A DNA stretch of 64,000 nucleotides from Paenibacillus terricola (GCF_014779765.1 NZ_JACXZA010000006.1:62001-126000), one strand, 5' to 3'. Positions 1 through 8,429 are shown, numbered from the stretch's first letter. Numbers and translations: made by a program. Notes: generated by a model not told the origin, from the sequence alone.

Positions 1-1417
1 CAGTTCCTTCTTCGGGTGAGGCCCCTCCTGCCCGTTTAAGAGCAATGAATGCAACTATTATACCAATCAATGTAACCACTGCCGATACAATAAACGCGGT
101 ATGGATGGAAGAGTTAAGTGCAGAAGGACTCATCGTCTCCATGGTTGAGTCGGAACCAATCGTTGCCGTAATGATGGCCATGATGACTGCGAGTCCGATG
201 GCCCCGCCAATTTGCTGACCGGTGTTGATAACCGCAGAGGATACCCCTTGCTCTCTCGGATCGACTCCTGTACTGCCAGCGATGAACATCGTCGTGAAGA
301 CGAACGCCTGCCCAAGACCGATGATAATCGTCCCGGGAAGCACTACCCAAGCATTGCCCGAAGCTGATAACTGGGTCAAGAGCAGGAAGCCGATGCCTCC
401 AAGTGCCATTCCTGATGCGATTGTCCCGGAAACCCCTGCTTTGGCCAGCATAGGTGTAATGAGCTTCGCTCCCAGGAACGCACTAAGGGTAAGCGGAAGG
501 AAAGTAAGTCCGGACTGGATGGCCGAGAAATGCAGAACGTTCTGCGTATATAGCGTTAAGAAGTAGTAGAGCGTACCAAACGATGCGGAGAAAAGAAAGG
601 CTATAAGCGCAGCTCCGGTTAGGTTGCGATTACGGAACATGCGGAAGTTAATCAGCGGTCCTTTAGTTCGCTTCTCAATGACGACGAACGATGCGAGAAG
701 TATGGCTCCGATCATAACGAGCGGCAAGGTTTTTGCGCTAAGCCAGCCCGAAACGGGAGATTGAATTAAATAGTAGACAACAAGAAGCATGCCAGCGGTA
801 ACCGAGATCGTCCCAGCGATGTCGAAGTGTTTACGTCCGCTCGGCACCGCGCTCTCTTTGAGGACGGCAGGAGCTAGCAGGAGAGTGAAGAGTGCGATCG
901 GTACGTTAACGAAGAACGTCGCTTCCCAACCGATAAAGCTGGTGAGCACCCCTCCGAGTAATAACCCGAGCGACATGCCGACTCCACCCATGGCAGCCCA
1001 GATGCCCATAGCCTTATTCCGTTCTGCACCTTCTTCAAAGTTAGACATGATTAGCGACAACGTTGCCGGCGATAGCAAGGCTCCTCCGAAACCTTGCAGG
1101 CCTCTAGCTATGATCAGCATAAGCTGGGAATCAGCCAGTCCGCCAAGCAGTGAACCCAGACCAAACAAGGACATCGCCAATATGAACATTTTTCGTCTGC
1201 CCATTAGGTCCGAGAGTCTGCCTCCAATCAACAGAAACCCTCCAAACGCTAGGGAATATGCGCTAACAACCCATTGCAGATGGTTGGCGCTGAAGCCTAG
1301 TTCCTCTCCAAGCGACGGCATAGACACGAAAATAATCGTATAATCAAGAGCCATAATTAATTGAGAGAAGGCAAGTACGAGAAGTGCCAACCCTTTGAAG
1401 CGGCTGCTATTATTCAT
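1..1417 (-). CDS. MFS drug efflux transporter, DHA2/EmrB-QacA type (3' end off window)
   Basis: Proton-driven multidrug exporter of the inner membrane. The frame is open from an ATG at 1417, preceded by GGAGGG, to the window edge, giving 472 visible codons. The start reads MNNSSRFKGLALLVLAFSQL. Motif A appears as GGRLSDLMGRRKMF after the second segment, and about 14 hydrophobic segments follow, ending in VTLIGIIVAFIALKRAGG. DHA2 proteins are about 470-510 residues, so only the tail is missing. It lies 94 bp downstream of a tetR gene on the same strand, with a matching operator between them, so TetR-repressed efflux is likely. The substrate cannot be told from sequence. Confidence 0.9.
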   Translation of the reverse strand, partial: MNNSSRFKGLALLVLAFSQLIMALDYTIIFVSMPSLGEELGFSANHLQWVVSAYSLAFGGFLLIGGRLSDLMGRRKMFILAMSLFGLGSLLGGLADSQLMLIIARGLQGFGGALLSPATLSLIMSNFEEGAERNKAMGIWAAMGGVGMSLGLLLGGVLTSFIGWEATFFVNVPIALFTLLLAPAVLKESAVPSGRKHFDIAGTISVTAGMLLVVYYLIQSPVSGWLSAKTLPLVMIGAILLASFVVIEKRTKGPLINFRMFRNRNLTGAALIAFLFSASFGTLYYFLTLYTQNVLHFSAIQSGLTFLPLTLSAFLGAKLITPMLAKAGVSGTIASGMALGGIGFLLLTQLSASGNAWVVLPGTIIIGLGQAFVFTTMFIAGSTGVDPREQGVSSAVINTGQQIGGAIGLAVIMAIITATIGSDSTMETMSPSALNSSIHTAFIVSAVVTLIGIIVAFIALKRAGGASPEEGT

Positions 1418-1461
1418 TAAAATACACCCTCCATTGATTAACGAATCTAAAAATCATTTTC

Positions 1462-1475
1462 GGACTGAACGGTCT
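1462..1475. promoter_or_regulatory. TetR-type operator, site 1 (upstream of the MFS gene)
   Basis: The sequence GGACTGAACGGTCT contains the half-site pattern GACYG-NN-CGGTC. It lies 45 bp upstream of the MFS start. Three more copies occur around the neighbouring tetR gene (2137, 2223, 2348), which points to the local TetR as the binder. That assignment is inference. Confidence 0.65.
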
Positions 1476-1511
1476 AATAATGGCAACGGAAGGGAGAGAA
1501 AAGTCCCTCCG

Positions 1512-2096
1512 TCAGTCTTCTAGTGCCGACAGTGTAACAGTCGTGATCTCATCCAGCACCTGGGGATTGCTCGTTAACTTAGCCACTTGCGTCAAGGCAT
1601 ACCGCGAATGGTACAGATACCGCGCCAACGCCTGCAGATCCTGGCCGGTGCTCAGTTCCTGCCTCCGTTTGGCCCGAACCAACGCTTCGTAGAAAGCATG
1701 CTCGAGTCGATTTTGGTCCTCCTGGAACAAGGCCGCAATCTTCGGTTCGTGGGGAACTTGATCGATGGCGCTGTGTAGAATGAAACACTCTTTGCGCCGA
1801 TCCTCATCTTGAAGGACGAGTACGATTTCTCGAAAGATCGAACGGACCGCTTCCTTCACGGACTCCGACTTCTCCAATCGAACGACAACGGCAGATGATT
1901 TCTCCTCTAAGTAATGCTTCACAGCCTGGATGAAGAGATCCTTCTTCGTGCCGTACGTATCATATAAGCTCTGTCGGGCTATTCCGAGACCTTCGAGCAA
2001 AATAGGGAGAGACGCTCCCTCGTATCCGTAATGGCCGAACACTTCCATTGCTTTATGCAGTACCAGGTTCTTATCGAATTCTTTGCTTCTTGCCAC
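1512..2096 (-). CDS. TetR/AcrR family transcriptional repressor
   Basis: DNA-binding repressor, 194 residues. The N-terminal helix-turn-helix spans about residues 10-55 (AMEVFGHYGYEGASLPILLE, then GIARQSLYDTYGTKKDLF), a typical TetR fold, followed by an all-helical ligand domain with a TetR_C-like end. The start chosen is GTG at 2096, with AAGGAGG eight bases upstream; an upstream TTG at 2150 is in frame but falls inside the promoter. The gene is followed by the MFS exporter on the same strand, the usual repressor-pump pairing. A promoter overlapped by an operator lies just upstream, so autoregulation is likely. The inducer is unknown. Confidence 0.88.
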   Translation of the reverse strand: MARSKEFDKNLVLHKAMEVFGHYGYEGASLPILLEGLGIARQSLYDTYGTKKDLFIQAVKHYLEEKSSAVVVRLEKSESVKEAVRSIFREIVLVLQDEDRRKECFILHSAIDQVPHEPKIAALFQEDQNRLEHAFYEALVRAKRRQELSTGQDLQALARYLYHSRYALTQVAKLTSNPQVLDEITTVTLSALED

Positions 2097-2121
2097 GCCG
2101 GATCCCTCCTTCACTCGTCCC

Positions 2122-2150
2122 ATACTACCCTTAACAGATCGTTCAGTCAA
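2122..2150 (-). promoter_or_regulatory. tetR promoter overlapped by TetR operator, site 2
   Basis: On the minus strand a -35 TTGACT (2145-2150) and a -10 TAGTAT (2122-2127) are 17 bp apart. The operator-like palindrome GACTGAACGATC (2137-2148) overlaps the -35 and the spacer, the arrangement expected for autorepression. Confidence 0.65.
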
Positions 2151-2222
2151 GAAATAGAACTACATCATTACGCTTCTATGCAGGCCCATGTTCTACATCG
2201 ATAATCCCTCCAATTCAATCTA

Positions 2223-2234
2223 GACCATTCAGTC
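2223..2234. promoter_or_regulatory. TetR-type operator, site 3
   Basis: GACCATTCAGTC is one base from the reverse complement of the site 1 core. It lies 127 bp upstream of the tetR start with no gene next to it. The 388 bp between tetR and the merR gene otherwise holds site 4, a promoter and a terminator, and no convincing gene. Confidence 0.5.
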
Positions 2235-2332
2235 CGAAATAACCAAAAAAAATGTTTATCACGTCTTTAATGCTTTCAATCTCAGAACCCAATTTTTCCG
2301 GATATCCTTCGCTCCCTTCGGTTGATGATTTC

Positions 2333-2361
2333 ATCCTAGCATTTCCAGACCGAACGGTCAA
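2333..2361 (-). promoter_or_regulatory. Second minus-strand promoter with TetR operator, site 4
   Basis: A -35 TTGACC (2356-2361) and a -10 TAGGAT (2333-2338) are separated by 17 bp. The most symmetrical operator, GACCGAACGGTC (2348-2359), covers the -35. The promoter points at tetR from about 240 bp away. Either tetR has a long second leader or a gene once lay between. Confidence 0.55.
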
Positions 2362-2388
2362 TAATTATTTTGCATTTTCATAAAGAAA

Positions 2389-2421
2389 CAGAACACCGGC
2401 AGTCGCTTACGCCGTGTTCTG
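2389..2421 (-). terminator. Terminator of the SDR-merR operon
   Basis: On the minus strand CAGAACACGGC pairs with GCCGGTGTTCTG (one bulge), followed by TTTCTTT. It lies about 64 bp past the merR stop. Confidence 0.7.
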
Positions 2422-2484
2422 TCATTACATACGAAGCTCCTGCTTGTGTACAGTGCCAATCAAGGCAATCTGCGGGACTGAATG

Positions 2485-2865
2485 TTACGAATCCCTCAGC
2501 AGGCTTTTCTTATTCGCGATTTTGTAATCCAATACGCCCAATATTTTCTGCAAGTGATTGATTTGATCTTGGATCTTTCTTCTGTACACCTGCACTTTAT
2601 CATACACTTCGGGTGTAGACAGGATATCTTCTTGGTAGGAAAGCGATGCAAACTCTTTAATATCTTTAAGAGGAACACCTATCTTCTTCAGACAAATAAT
2701 AAGCTCCATTAACTGCATGTCTTCCTTGTGATACATTCGTCTGCCGTTCTCTCTTCTTTGCGCCCGGGGAAGCAGCTCGATCTTCTCATAATAGCGGAGA
2801 GCATCCTCTGTCAATCCGGTCATCCTCGACATTTCCTTAATTGAATAAGCGGCATCACTGCTCAT
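2485..2865 (-). CDS. MerR family regulator (AdhR-like)
   Basis: DNA-distorting transcription activator/repressor, 126 residues. The N-terminal winged helix reads YSIKEMSRMTGLTEDALRYY, with the arginine after it in a typical RR..GRRMYH wing, and a C-terminal coiled coil (about residues 75-118) for dimerisation. There are no conserved C-terminal cysteines, so it belongs with the small aldehyde/stress-type MerR proteins rather than the metal sensors. The ATG has AGGAAGG upstream. It is second in an operon behind an SDR gene, 31 bp away, whose promoter carries a MerR-type palindrome. AdhR of Bacillus subtilis is a comparable case, responding to reactive aldehydes; the ligand here is inferred at best. 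Confidence 0.85.
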   Translation of the reverse strand: MSSDAAYSIKEMSRMTGLTEDALRYYEKIELLPRAQRRENGRRMYHKEDMQLMELIICLKKIGVPLKDIKEFASLSYQEDILSTPEVYDKVQVYRRKIQDQINHLQKILGVLDYKIANKKSLLRDS

Positions 2866-2896
2866 CCTAAGACCTTCCTATCTTCGTGAAATATTA

Positions 2897-3625
2897 TCAC
2901 CAAGGAATGACACCTTGCTCATTGAAGTAACCGCCTGTCGGTCCTTCTTGTGCAAGTGTAGCATACTGGACGATGATTCGGGAACCTTGTTCCGGCGTCA
3001 GATCGCCGTATCCGTTATTGAAATCGGTCGCGACAAAACCAGGGCACACGGAATTTACTTTAGCAGAAGTATGTTTCAATGTAAAAGCAAGATGAGTGGT
3101 AAGCTGATTCAGTGCCGTTTTGGAACTGCTATAGGCTAATGCCTTTAAAGGATATACGCCGCTTGCCGGGTCGCTATGCAGCGTTATGGATCCTATGGAG
3201 CTGGAAATATTGACAATGCGCGGGGCATCCGAGTTTTCAATGAGGGGAAGCATCGCTTGACTGACAGCGAATGCGCCAAAAAAGTTCGTATCGAATGATC
3301 TCTTTAATTCCGCAACGCTTAGGTCCGTGAATTTGGGAATGATGCCGATTCCCGCATTGTTAATCAACACATCCAGTTTACCGTATTCCGTTGCGATTTT
3401 CCGGGCTGCTGCTTCAATAGAGGCTTGATCGGTCACGTCCAGTTGGATAAAATGCGCATTCAATTTTTGTGCCTGCAGTTTTGCTGCCGCTTCTTCCCCT
3501 TTTTCCTTGTTTCTCGCTCCTAGCAGAACCGTATACCCCAGACTCCCTAATTGGCGGGTCGTTTCGAATCCAAGCCCTCTGTTGCCTCCCGTAATCAAGG
3601 CTACCTTCTTCGTTGGTATGGACAT
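2897..3625 (-). CDS. Short-chain dehydrogenase/reductase (SDR)
   Basis: NAD(P)-dependent oxidoreductase, 242 residues, the usual classical SDR length. The cofactor motif TGGNRGLG is at residues 13-20, NNAG follows in the middle, and the catalytic serine (NISSS) and YSSSK pair follow. The arginine-rich segment after the second strand (GARNKEKGEEAA) fits NADP preference, which is inference. The ATG has GGTGAGGAG just upstream. It is first in an operon with a MerR regulator and is driven by a 19-bp-spacer promoter, so the pair probably answers carbonyl or electrophile stress. The substrate is unknown. Confidence 0.88.
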   Translation of the reverse strand: MSIPTKKVALITGGNRGLGFETTRQLGSLGYTVLLGARNKEKGEEAAAKLQAQKLNAHFIQLDVTDQASIEAAARKIATEYGKLDVLINNAGIGIIPKFTDLSVAELKRSFDTNFFGAFAVSQAMLPLIENSDAPRIVNISSSIGSITLHSDPASGVYPLKALAYSSSKTALNQLTTHLAFTLKHTSAKVNSVCPGFVATDFNNGYGDLTPEQGSRIIVQYATLAQEGPTGGYFNEQGVIPW

Positions 3626-3700
3626 TTCTCCTCACCTATCCTTCTCTTTTTTTGAGCAATAATGACAAGCATCATCACGCTGTTGACCTTTGCATCGCTC

Positions 3701-3731
3701 ATGTTACAACTTGGTGTAAACACCAAGTCAA
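3701..3731 (-). promoter_or_regulatory. MerR-type promoter with palindromic operator
   Basis: On the minus strand -35 TTGACT (3726-3731) and -10 TAACAT (3701-3706) are 19 bp apart, the over-long spacing typical of MerR-activated promoters. A perfect palindrome, ACTTGGTG-TTTA-CACCAAGT (3709-3728), fills the spacer. It drives the SDR-merR operon 76 bp downstream. Confidence 0.85.
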
Positions 3732-3752
3732 GCGCAAAAATACAAAAAGGGC

Positions 3753-3800
3753 GAAAAAAAAGAGGCTTCCAGAAGGTTCTGAAACCTCATGGAAAGCCTC
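3753..3800 (-). terminator. Terminator of the arsR-MATE-gshF operon
   Basis: On the minus strand a hairpin with outer stem GAGGCTTTCC / GG-AAGCCTC and an inner AGGTT / AACCT stem is followed by eight T. It lies 180 bp past the gshF stop. The rest of the 3801-3979 gap shows nothing clear. Confidence 0.75.
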
Positions 3801-3979
3801 ATTTCTCTGTAGTCGCTCGGAAAGGTGGTCAAAATGTGATCATGTGGTCATATACCGTCTTCCGAACTGGGCCATGATCGATAATCGCGTTTTATCAGAC
3901 AAAAGCTTCAAGCCCTCTGTTTGACCGACAAAAAACGAACGCCTACTTCCTTTGGAAGTAACGCCCGTGCTTGTTACAT

Positions 3980-6319
3980 TCATTTCTCTTGAAACAACAA
4001 ATCAAGAATTTTATCATCCGCTTTTCGGTTTATCCCTTGATACGGATAACAATGAATATGGATAGCTGGATTAAAGTTAATTTCAATTATGCAGTAATTC
4101 CTATTAGATGCTTCTTCAGATATGTCATCGATCATCATATCGACACCACAGAATGTCGCTTCAGCAGCTTTAGCAGATTGGATGGCAATCTGTTTATAGC
4201 TTTCTGGGATTTCATCTGTAAAGTCGATACTATCTCCGCCTGTGCTGATATTAGAGTTCTCACGCAAATAAACAATCTCGCCAGCCATTGGAACATCCGC
4301 GATGGTTCTAGATTGATTTTTCAAGAACATCTTTTCTACATCTCCAAGTTGAATACGTTCAAGCGGCGTTTTATAACCTATACCTCTTAGCGGATCTTTG
4401 TTTTTATCAATTACGAGCTGTTCGATCGTACGAATCCCATCCCCCACAACGTTTGCCGGAACACGGTGTAGAACACCGACAACCTCGTCCCCCATGACGA
4501 GAAACCGATATTCCTTTCCTGTGACAAATTGTTCAAGCAAGATCGTTTGGTCATGTTCGAAGGCCATTTCAAATGCCTTGTGATAATCCTCCAGAGTATA
4601 GTCCCCGGCAAATATCGTTATGCCAAGTCCAAAATTTGTCGACTTCGGTTTAATGACGATCGGCTTACCTCGATGTAACGGATAATCAGCGAGCGCAATA
4701 TCCAAATCGTGATAGACCCTTCCCTTTGGAACACGAATACCATTTCGCTCTAGTACTTTTTTTGTGACAATCTTATTCTCCATAATTAGAATTGTGCTAT
4801 ATGAATCCAGAGATGTTTTAGTTGCTTGCTTGATGTATTCCTTATGGTCACCTTGTTGAAGTAAAATAAAATTATCTTGCCGGTCTAAAATTTCGAATTT
4901 AACCCCCCTCTTTACCGCCGCCTTTAGTAACAGCTGCGTAGATAATTCCAAATCCTCATATCCTGTAAACTGATAACCTGTTGCTTTACTTTCCTCCCTA
5001 TATCGCCTTGCCTTCTCAAGATGATAAGACAAATATGTGGACTGTTGAATTTCGGATTTTACGATCTCCGCATAACTGAGCTGCGCGTCTTTAACAATCC
5101 TCCTGCTATTTTCAAGCAACTCTATAAATGATTGTTCATTTGACATTAGGAAATTCAGCATTTCTTCCATTTCATCAATAAAGTAAAGTGCCTTTTCCCT
5201 CAAATTCTCAAAATGCGATTCTTCTCCGTATAGTCTACCCTCTATGCCATTCATGATCAGGCTATCATGATTAAGAGCAGCTATTTTATGCTCTTCTTCC
5301 CCGAACGGCTGATCTTCGATAAGCAACAAAGTGACGAGGAACAAATGAACGAAATGCAGTGATTCTTTACTGACTCCAATTTTATATAGAGGGTTTAAAT
5401 CAATCATTCGCAGTTCTAGGTAAGCGATCCCATGATGTATTAATTCATGCACAACATCGCACCCGATTGCGGGTTTTATTCGGACCGGACTATAATATTC
5501 TCTCACACTTAGCAATTCATTGGATGAAACAAGCTTTTGTAAATCACGAATATAATCTTCAACAGAATCCATAGAAACATGCAAAAGTTTATCGTTACGA
5601 TATCCACACACGCTATTGCGAAGAGAATTCATGTTCGGAAAGAAGTGGCTCTCTTCATCGAAGTGATCGCTAAGTTGAACACATCTTTCGATATAAGACT
5701 TGTCAAAAACTGGGCTTGCACCGGTTAGATAAATTAGAAGCCAGCGGTATTTCATTACATTGCGGGCCACTTTTAAATAAACGTCATCTTTAAAGTTCCT
5801 GAAGCTTTGTTTCACTTGAAGCGTGCCATACAGCTTTTGAAGAAACTCCTCTTGAAAAGAGAAATTAAAATGGATACCACTAATGAGTTGTCTCTTTCGA
5901 CCATATTTCTCAGCTAGTTTCCTTCGATATTGGTTTTCAGATGGATCGTCCATAGATGCGATTGGGATCTCATCTTCATCTGGCAAAACAGGCGGATTGC
6001 TGCTTGGCCACATATACTCATCATTCAACTCAAGTGATACGATATCGTGGAGAGTCTCCATAAAATGATAAGTCTCCTCGATCGATTCAAAAACAGGTGT
6101 AATTAGTTCTATTTGGCTTTCCGAGAAATCTGTCTTGATATACGGGTTCTCCTTTTTACTTCCAAACGCTTTGGGATGTGGGGTCAAAGCAAGCTTCCCC
6201 TTAAGGTCAACTCGGTTATTTTCTTTTTCTAAACCGAAGTTGCCGCGAAAGATATCCTTTTGCAAATGATTATCGACCACATATTGTAATCGTTCGCGAT
6301 TTAATATTCTCATCATCAT
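3980..6319 (-). CDS. gshF: Bifunctional glutamate-cysteine ligase/glutathione synthetase
   Basis: Makes glutathione from glutamate, cysteine and glycine in two ATP-dependent steps in the cytosol. The 779-residue length matches GshAB/GshF fusion proteins. The N-terminal half (about 1-480) is the glutamate-cysteine ligase domain, including VKQSFRNFKDDVYLKVARN and a run like LTGASPVFDKSY. The C-terminal third is an ATP-grasp domain with PIVIKPKSTNFGLGI and the ending EINFNPAIHIHCYPYQG. The start at 6319 has AAGGAAAG upstream and shares ATGA with the MATE stop, so the two are translationally coupled. Paenibacilli often rely on bacillithiol, so a glutathione gene inside an arsR operon suggests acquired metalloid detoxification (inference). 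Confidence 0.93.
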   Translation of the reverse strand: MMMRILNRERLQYVVDNHLQKDIFRGNFGLEKENNRVDLKGKLALTPHPKAFGSKKENPYIKTDFSESQIELITPVFESIEETYHFMETLHDIVSLELNDEYMWPSSNPPVLPDEDEIPIASMDDPSENQYRRKLAEKYGRKRQLISGIHFNFSFQEEFLQKLYGTLQVKQSFRNFKDDVYLKVARNVMKYRWLLIYLTGASPVFDKSYIERCVQLSDHFDEESHFFPNMNSLRNSVCGYRNDKLLHVSMDSVEDYIRDLQKLVSSNELLSVREYYSPVRIKPAIGCDVVHELIHHGIAYLELRMIDLNPLYKIGVSKESLHFVHLFLVTLLLIEDQPFGEEEHKIAALNHDSLIMNGIEGRLYGEESHFENLREKALYFIDEMEEMLNFLMSNEQSFIELLENSRRIVKDAQLSYAEIVKSEIQQSTYLSYHLEKARRYREESKATGYQFTGYEDLELSTQLLLKAAVKRGVKFEILDRQDNFILLQQGDHKEYIKQATKTSLDSYSTILIMENKIVTKKVLERNGIRVPKGRVYHDLDIALADYPLHRGKPIVIKPKSTNFGLGITIFAGDYTLEDYHKAFEMAFEHDQTILLEQFVTGKEYRFLVMGDEVVGVLHRVPANVVGDGIRTIEQLVIDKNKDPLRGIGYKTPLERIQLGDVEKMFLKNQSRTIADVPMAGEIVYLRENSNISTGGDSIDFTDEIPESYKQIAIQSAKAAEATFCGVDMMIDDISEEASNRNYCIIEINFNPAIHIHCYPYQGINRKADDKILDLLFQEK

Positions 6320-7665
6320 GTACCAGCTTTCCTTTGATTCATTTTTTCGAAAGTCCAAATAAACCAAGTGACAAGTATGATTCCTTTAAGCACACTGCTT
6401 AATGCAATGGATATCCAAACGCCGTTCAATCCATAAGAATTTGAAAGCACAATCGCCATAGGTATTCGCAGCGAAGTTAGAATAATACTGAAAATGGGCG
6501 GTATGTAGGTTTTTCCAATCCCATTGAAAGCCCCAACCGTCATCAATTCCACGCACATAAACAACTGCGAAGCACCGATAATTTGCAAATAGTCTACACC
6601 AAGACTTAGACTTGCTTCATCCGCCAGGAACAACGCAAAAATAGGCTCGGGAAACAACATGAAAAGGATAGAAACAAACATGCCAAATAATGAAGTGATA
6701 ACTAAGCCGATCCTATATCCGCTTTTAATTCTGTCATGCTTGTGTGCACCGAAATTTTGTCCGATAAAAGCTGCAACTGCCCCTTGAAGTCCACCGATAG
6801 TCATGTATGAAATGGATTCAATTTGAATGCCTACTCGTTGAACCGCAATTGCGTTTGGTCCCCATTGGACTACTATTTTAGCAATGATGATGGAAATGAC
6901 GGTAAAGGCCACACGTTGTACCGTTATTGGCATCCCTATTCGAAGAACTTCTTTCATGTGTTCAAAATGGAATATAAACGGCCTGGAGAATAAAGGCGAC
7001 TGCCTCGTATTCACTATAAATAAACACATAACAATTACATTTGCTATCAATGTAGATAACGCTGCCCCCGATACTCCAAAGCCGTTGAAATTCCCTACTC
7101 CAAAAATGAATAAGGGATCCAGAAATAAGTTAACGAGGAATCCTACGGTTTGTACTTGAAACGGTTTTCTGCTGTTTCCCATTGAAGTAAGAACCATGCT
7201 GAACAATGAATTCAACAGTGTAAAGAACGTTCCTATGATCGCAATGATAAGGTAATGGCTTGCCATCTGTTCAATTTCTATACTGCCTAACTCGAAATAT
7301 TCGATCAGGTATTGATGGGTTGCCAATATGATTAATATGAATATAGTACCCATGACTAACGACATGAGTATCCCATTATGTGTATGAACTCTTGCTTGGT
7401 CTTCCTTCCCAGCTCCTAAGCTATGCGAAACCTTAATGCCTGTTCCAATAGAAACTATCGTAAACAAGGCAATTGCTAAGTTCACGAAAAAGTTCGCGGT
7501 GCCGATCGCTGCAACTGGATTACTTCCCAACTTCCCGATCCAGAACATATTTACAAGACCATAAGTGGTCGAGATAAAATTCGTGGCGATTACAGGCAAA
7601 GTCAATCTCATGAGGGTTGATGTAATTGGGCCCTCCCGCAAGTCATGCGTTCCCTTCAAATCCAC
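6316..7665 (-). CDS. MATE family efflux transporter
   Basis: Cation-coupled exporter of the inner membrane, 449 residues with 12 predicted segments in two similar halves. The MATE hallmark lies near the start (LTLPVIATNFISTTYGLVNMFWIGKLG) and again in the second half (IGMPITVQRVAFTVISIIIAKIV). The GTG start at 7665 has AAGGA close by; a TTG two codons later has better spacing and is equally possible. It is downstream of an ArsR-type regulator, with an ATCAA-N6-TTGAT operator in the 131-bp gap, and overlaps gshF by ATGA. ArsK, a MATE protein exporting trivalent arsenicals, is a precedent for the inferred role. Confidence 0.88.
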   Translation of the reverse strand: MDLKGTHDLREGPITSTLMRLTLPVIATNFISTTYGLVNMFWIGKLGSNPVAAIGTANFFVNLAIALFTIVSIGTGIKVSHSLGAGKEDQARVHTHNGILMSLVMGTIFILIILATHQYLIEYFELGSIEIEQMASHYLIIAIIGTFFTLLNSLFSMVLTSMGNSRKPFQVQTVGFLVNLFLDPLFIFGVGNFNGFGVSGAALSTLIANVIVMCLFIVNTRQSPLFSRPFIFHFEHMKEVLRIGMPITVQRVAFTVISIIIAKIVVQWGPNAIAVQRVGIQIESISYMTIGGLQGAVAAFIGQNFGAHKHDRIKSGYRIGLVITSLFGMFVSILFMLFPEPIFALFLADEASLSLGVDYLQIIGASQLFMCVELMTVGAFNGIGKTYIPPIFSIILTSLRIPMAIVLSNSYGLNGVWISIALSSVLKGIILVTWFIWTFEKMNQRKAGT

Positions 7666-7761
7666 ACTTCCTTAAATCAGTTATCAAACCTCTTACAGAG
7701 GAGGAAAATACTCATTCATGAATCGTACAACTTATCATGCCCGGTCTTTCTTATGATTCTT

Positions 7762-7781
7762 AAATCAATTTATTTTGATTT
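7762..7781. promoter_or_regulatory. ArsR-type operator between arsR and MATE gene
   Basis: The palindrome AAATCAA-TTTATT-TTGATTT has seven-base arms and contains the ArsR half-site arrangement ATCAA-N6-TTGAT. It lies just past the arsR stop and about 100 bp upstream of the MATE start. The same arrangement occurs upstream of arsR. Confidence 0.7.
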
Positions 7782-7796
7782 ATAGGTCATAAAAAA

Positions 7797-8147
7797 TCAT
7801 TTGCAGCAATCCAATGAAGTCTCATCTTGACGGCGGAATATACAGCACAAATCGGATGAAAGCAGCCTGTTTACCTCAAGCTGATTCAATTCGTAATAGC
7901 TCCATGTCCCCTTCGTTTCGCGGTTAATGATACCAGCATCCAACAGTATTTTAAGGTGATACGAGAGTTTCGATTGCGGCATATCAACCAACTCGCCTAA
8001 TTCGCATACACAAGTGCTGCCCCTTTGAGTAAGTTCGTACATAATTTGAAGCCGTTTTTGATCCGCAAAGGCTTTAAACTTTTTTTCATACGTTGTGAAA
8101 TCTACAGATGCATCCTTGTCACTAAATATAGGAAACCCTTTTATCAT
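7797..8147 (-). CDS. arsR: ArsR/SmtB family metalloid-responsive repressor
   Basis: Winged-helix repressor of 116 residues. The recognition region reads MPQSKLSYHLKILLDAGII. The metal-site motif is TCVCEL, with Cys46 and Cys48 where classical ArsR carries CVC; the third classical cysteine is replaced by Gly51. The C-terminus adds two vicinal pairs, Cys101-Cys102 and Cys114-Cys115. Vicinal C-terminal cysteines are known in ArsR variants selective for methylarsenite, so an organoarsenical inducer is possible (inference). The ATG has GAGGAGA upstream. It is first in an operon with the MATE exporter and gshF, and has twin ATCAA-N6-TTGAT operators. Confidence 0.88.
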   Translation of the reverse strand: MIKGFPIFSDKDASVDFTTYEKKFKAFADQKRLQIMYELTQRGSTCVCELGELVDMPQSKLSYHLKILLDAGIINRETKGTWSYYELNQLEVNRLLSSDLCCIFRRQDETSLDCCK

Positions 8148-8217
8148 ATATTATCTCCTCTCCCATAATTTTTAAGTTGTACAGATCGAATTCAGCGTGC
8201 CATAAATCATTTTTTTG

Positions 8218-8268
8218 ATGTTAACATGGGATAACAGAAACATCAATTATTAATCAAGAAAAGTTGAT
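8218..8268 (-). promoter_or_regulatory. arsR promoter and ArsR-type operator
   Basis: On the minus strand a -35 TTGATG (8241-8246) and a -10 TAACAT (8218-8223) are 17 bp apart. An ATCAA-N6-TTGAT operator (8253-8268) abuts the -35 from upstream. The transcript start would fall about 60 bp before the arsR ATG. Confidence 0.65.
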
Positions 8269-8382
8269 GAATTTGATCCAGACTCGAAACACGTCCGGGG
8301 ATGCTTGTATCGCAAATAATTCGTTAATTAATTCGTTGCAAGCGGGTCATTACTACGTGTATCTGCACGTCACCAAAGGAAC

Positions 8383-8429
8383 GAAAAAAGAGGCTTCTCA
8401 CAAGTTCGCTGAACTCATGAGAAGCCTCT
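8383..8429 (-). terminator. Terminator of groESL
   Basis: On the minus strand AGAGGCTTCTCA pairs with TGAGAAGCCTCT over 12 bp, with an inner GTTC/GAAC stem, followed by six T. It lies about 90 bp past the groEL stop and resembles the terminator at 3753-3800. Confidence 0.75.

Noticed and set aside
2217-2335. 39-codon frame starting MKSSTEGSEGYPEKLG behind the distal TetR-regulated promoter
   Set aside because: The ATG begins at the -10 region with no ribosome site, and no family pattern is visible. It could be the tail of a lost gene but cannot be supported.
8280-8400. Fragment translating to GDVQIHVVMTRLQRIN, reminiscent of a DUF2179-like end
   Set aside because: Very short, interrupted by stops, and similarity is only impressionistic.
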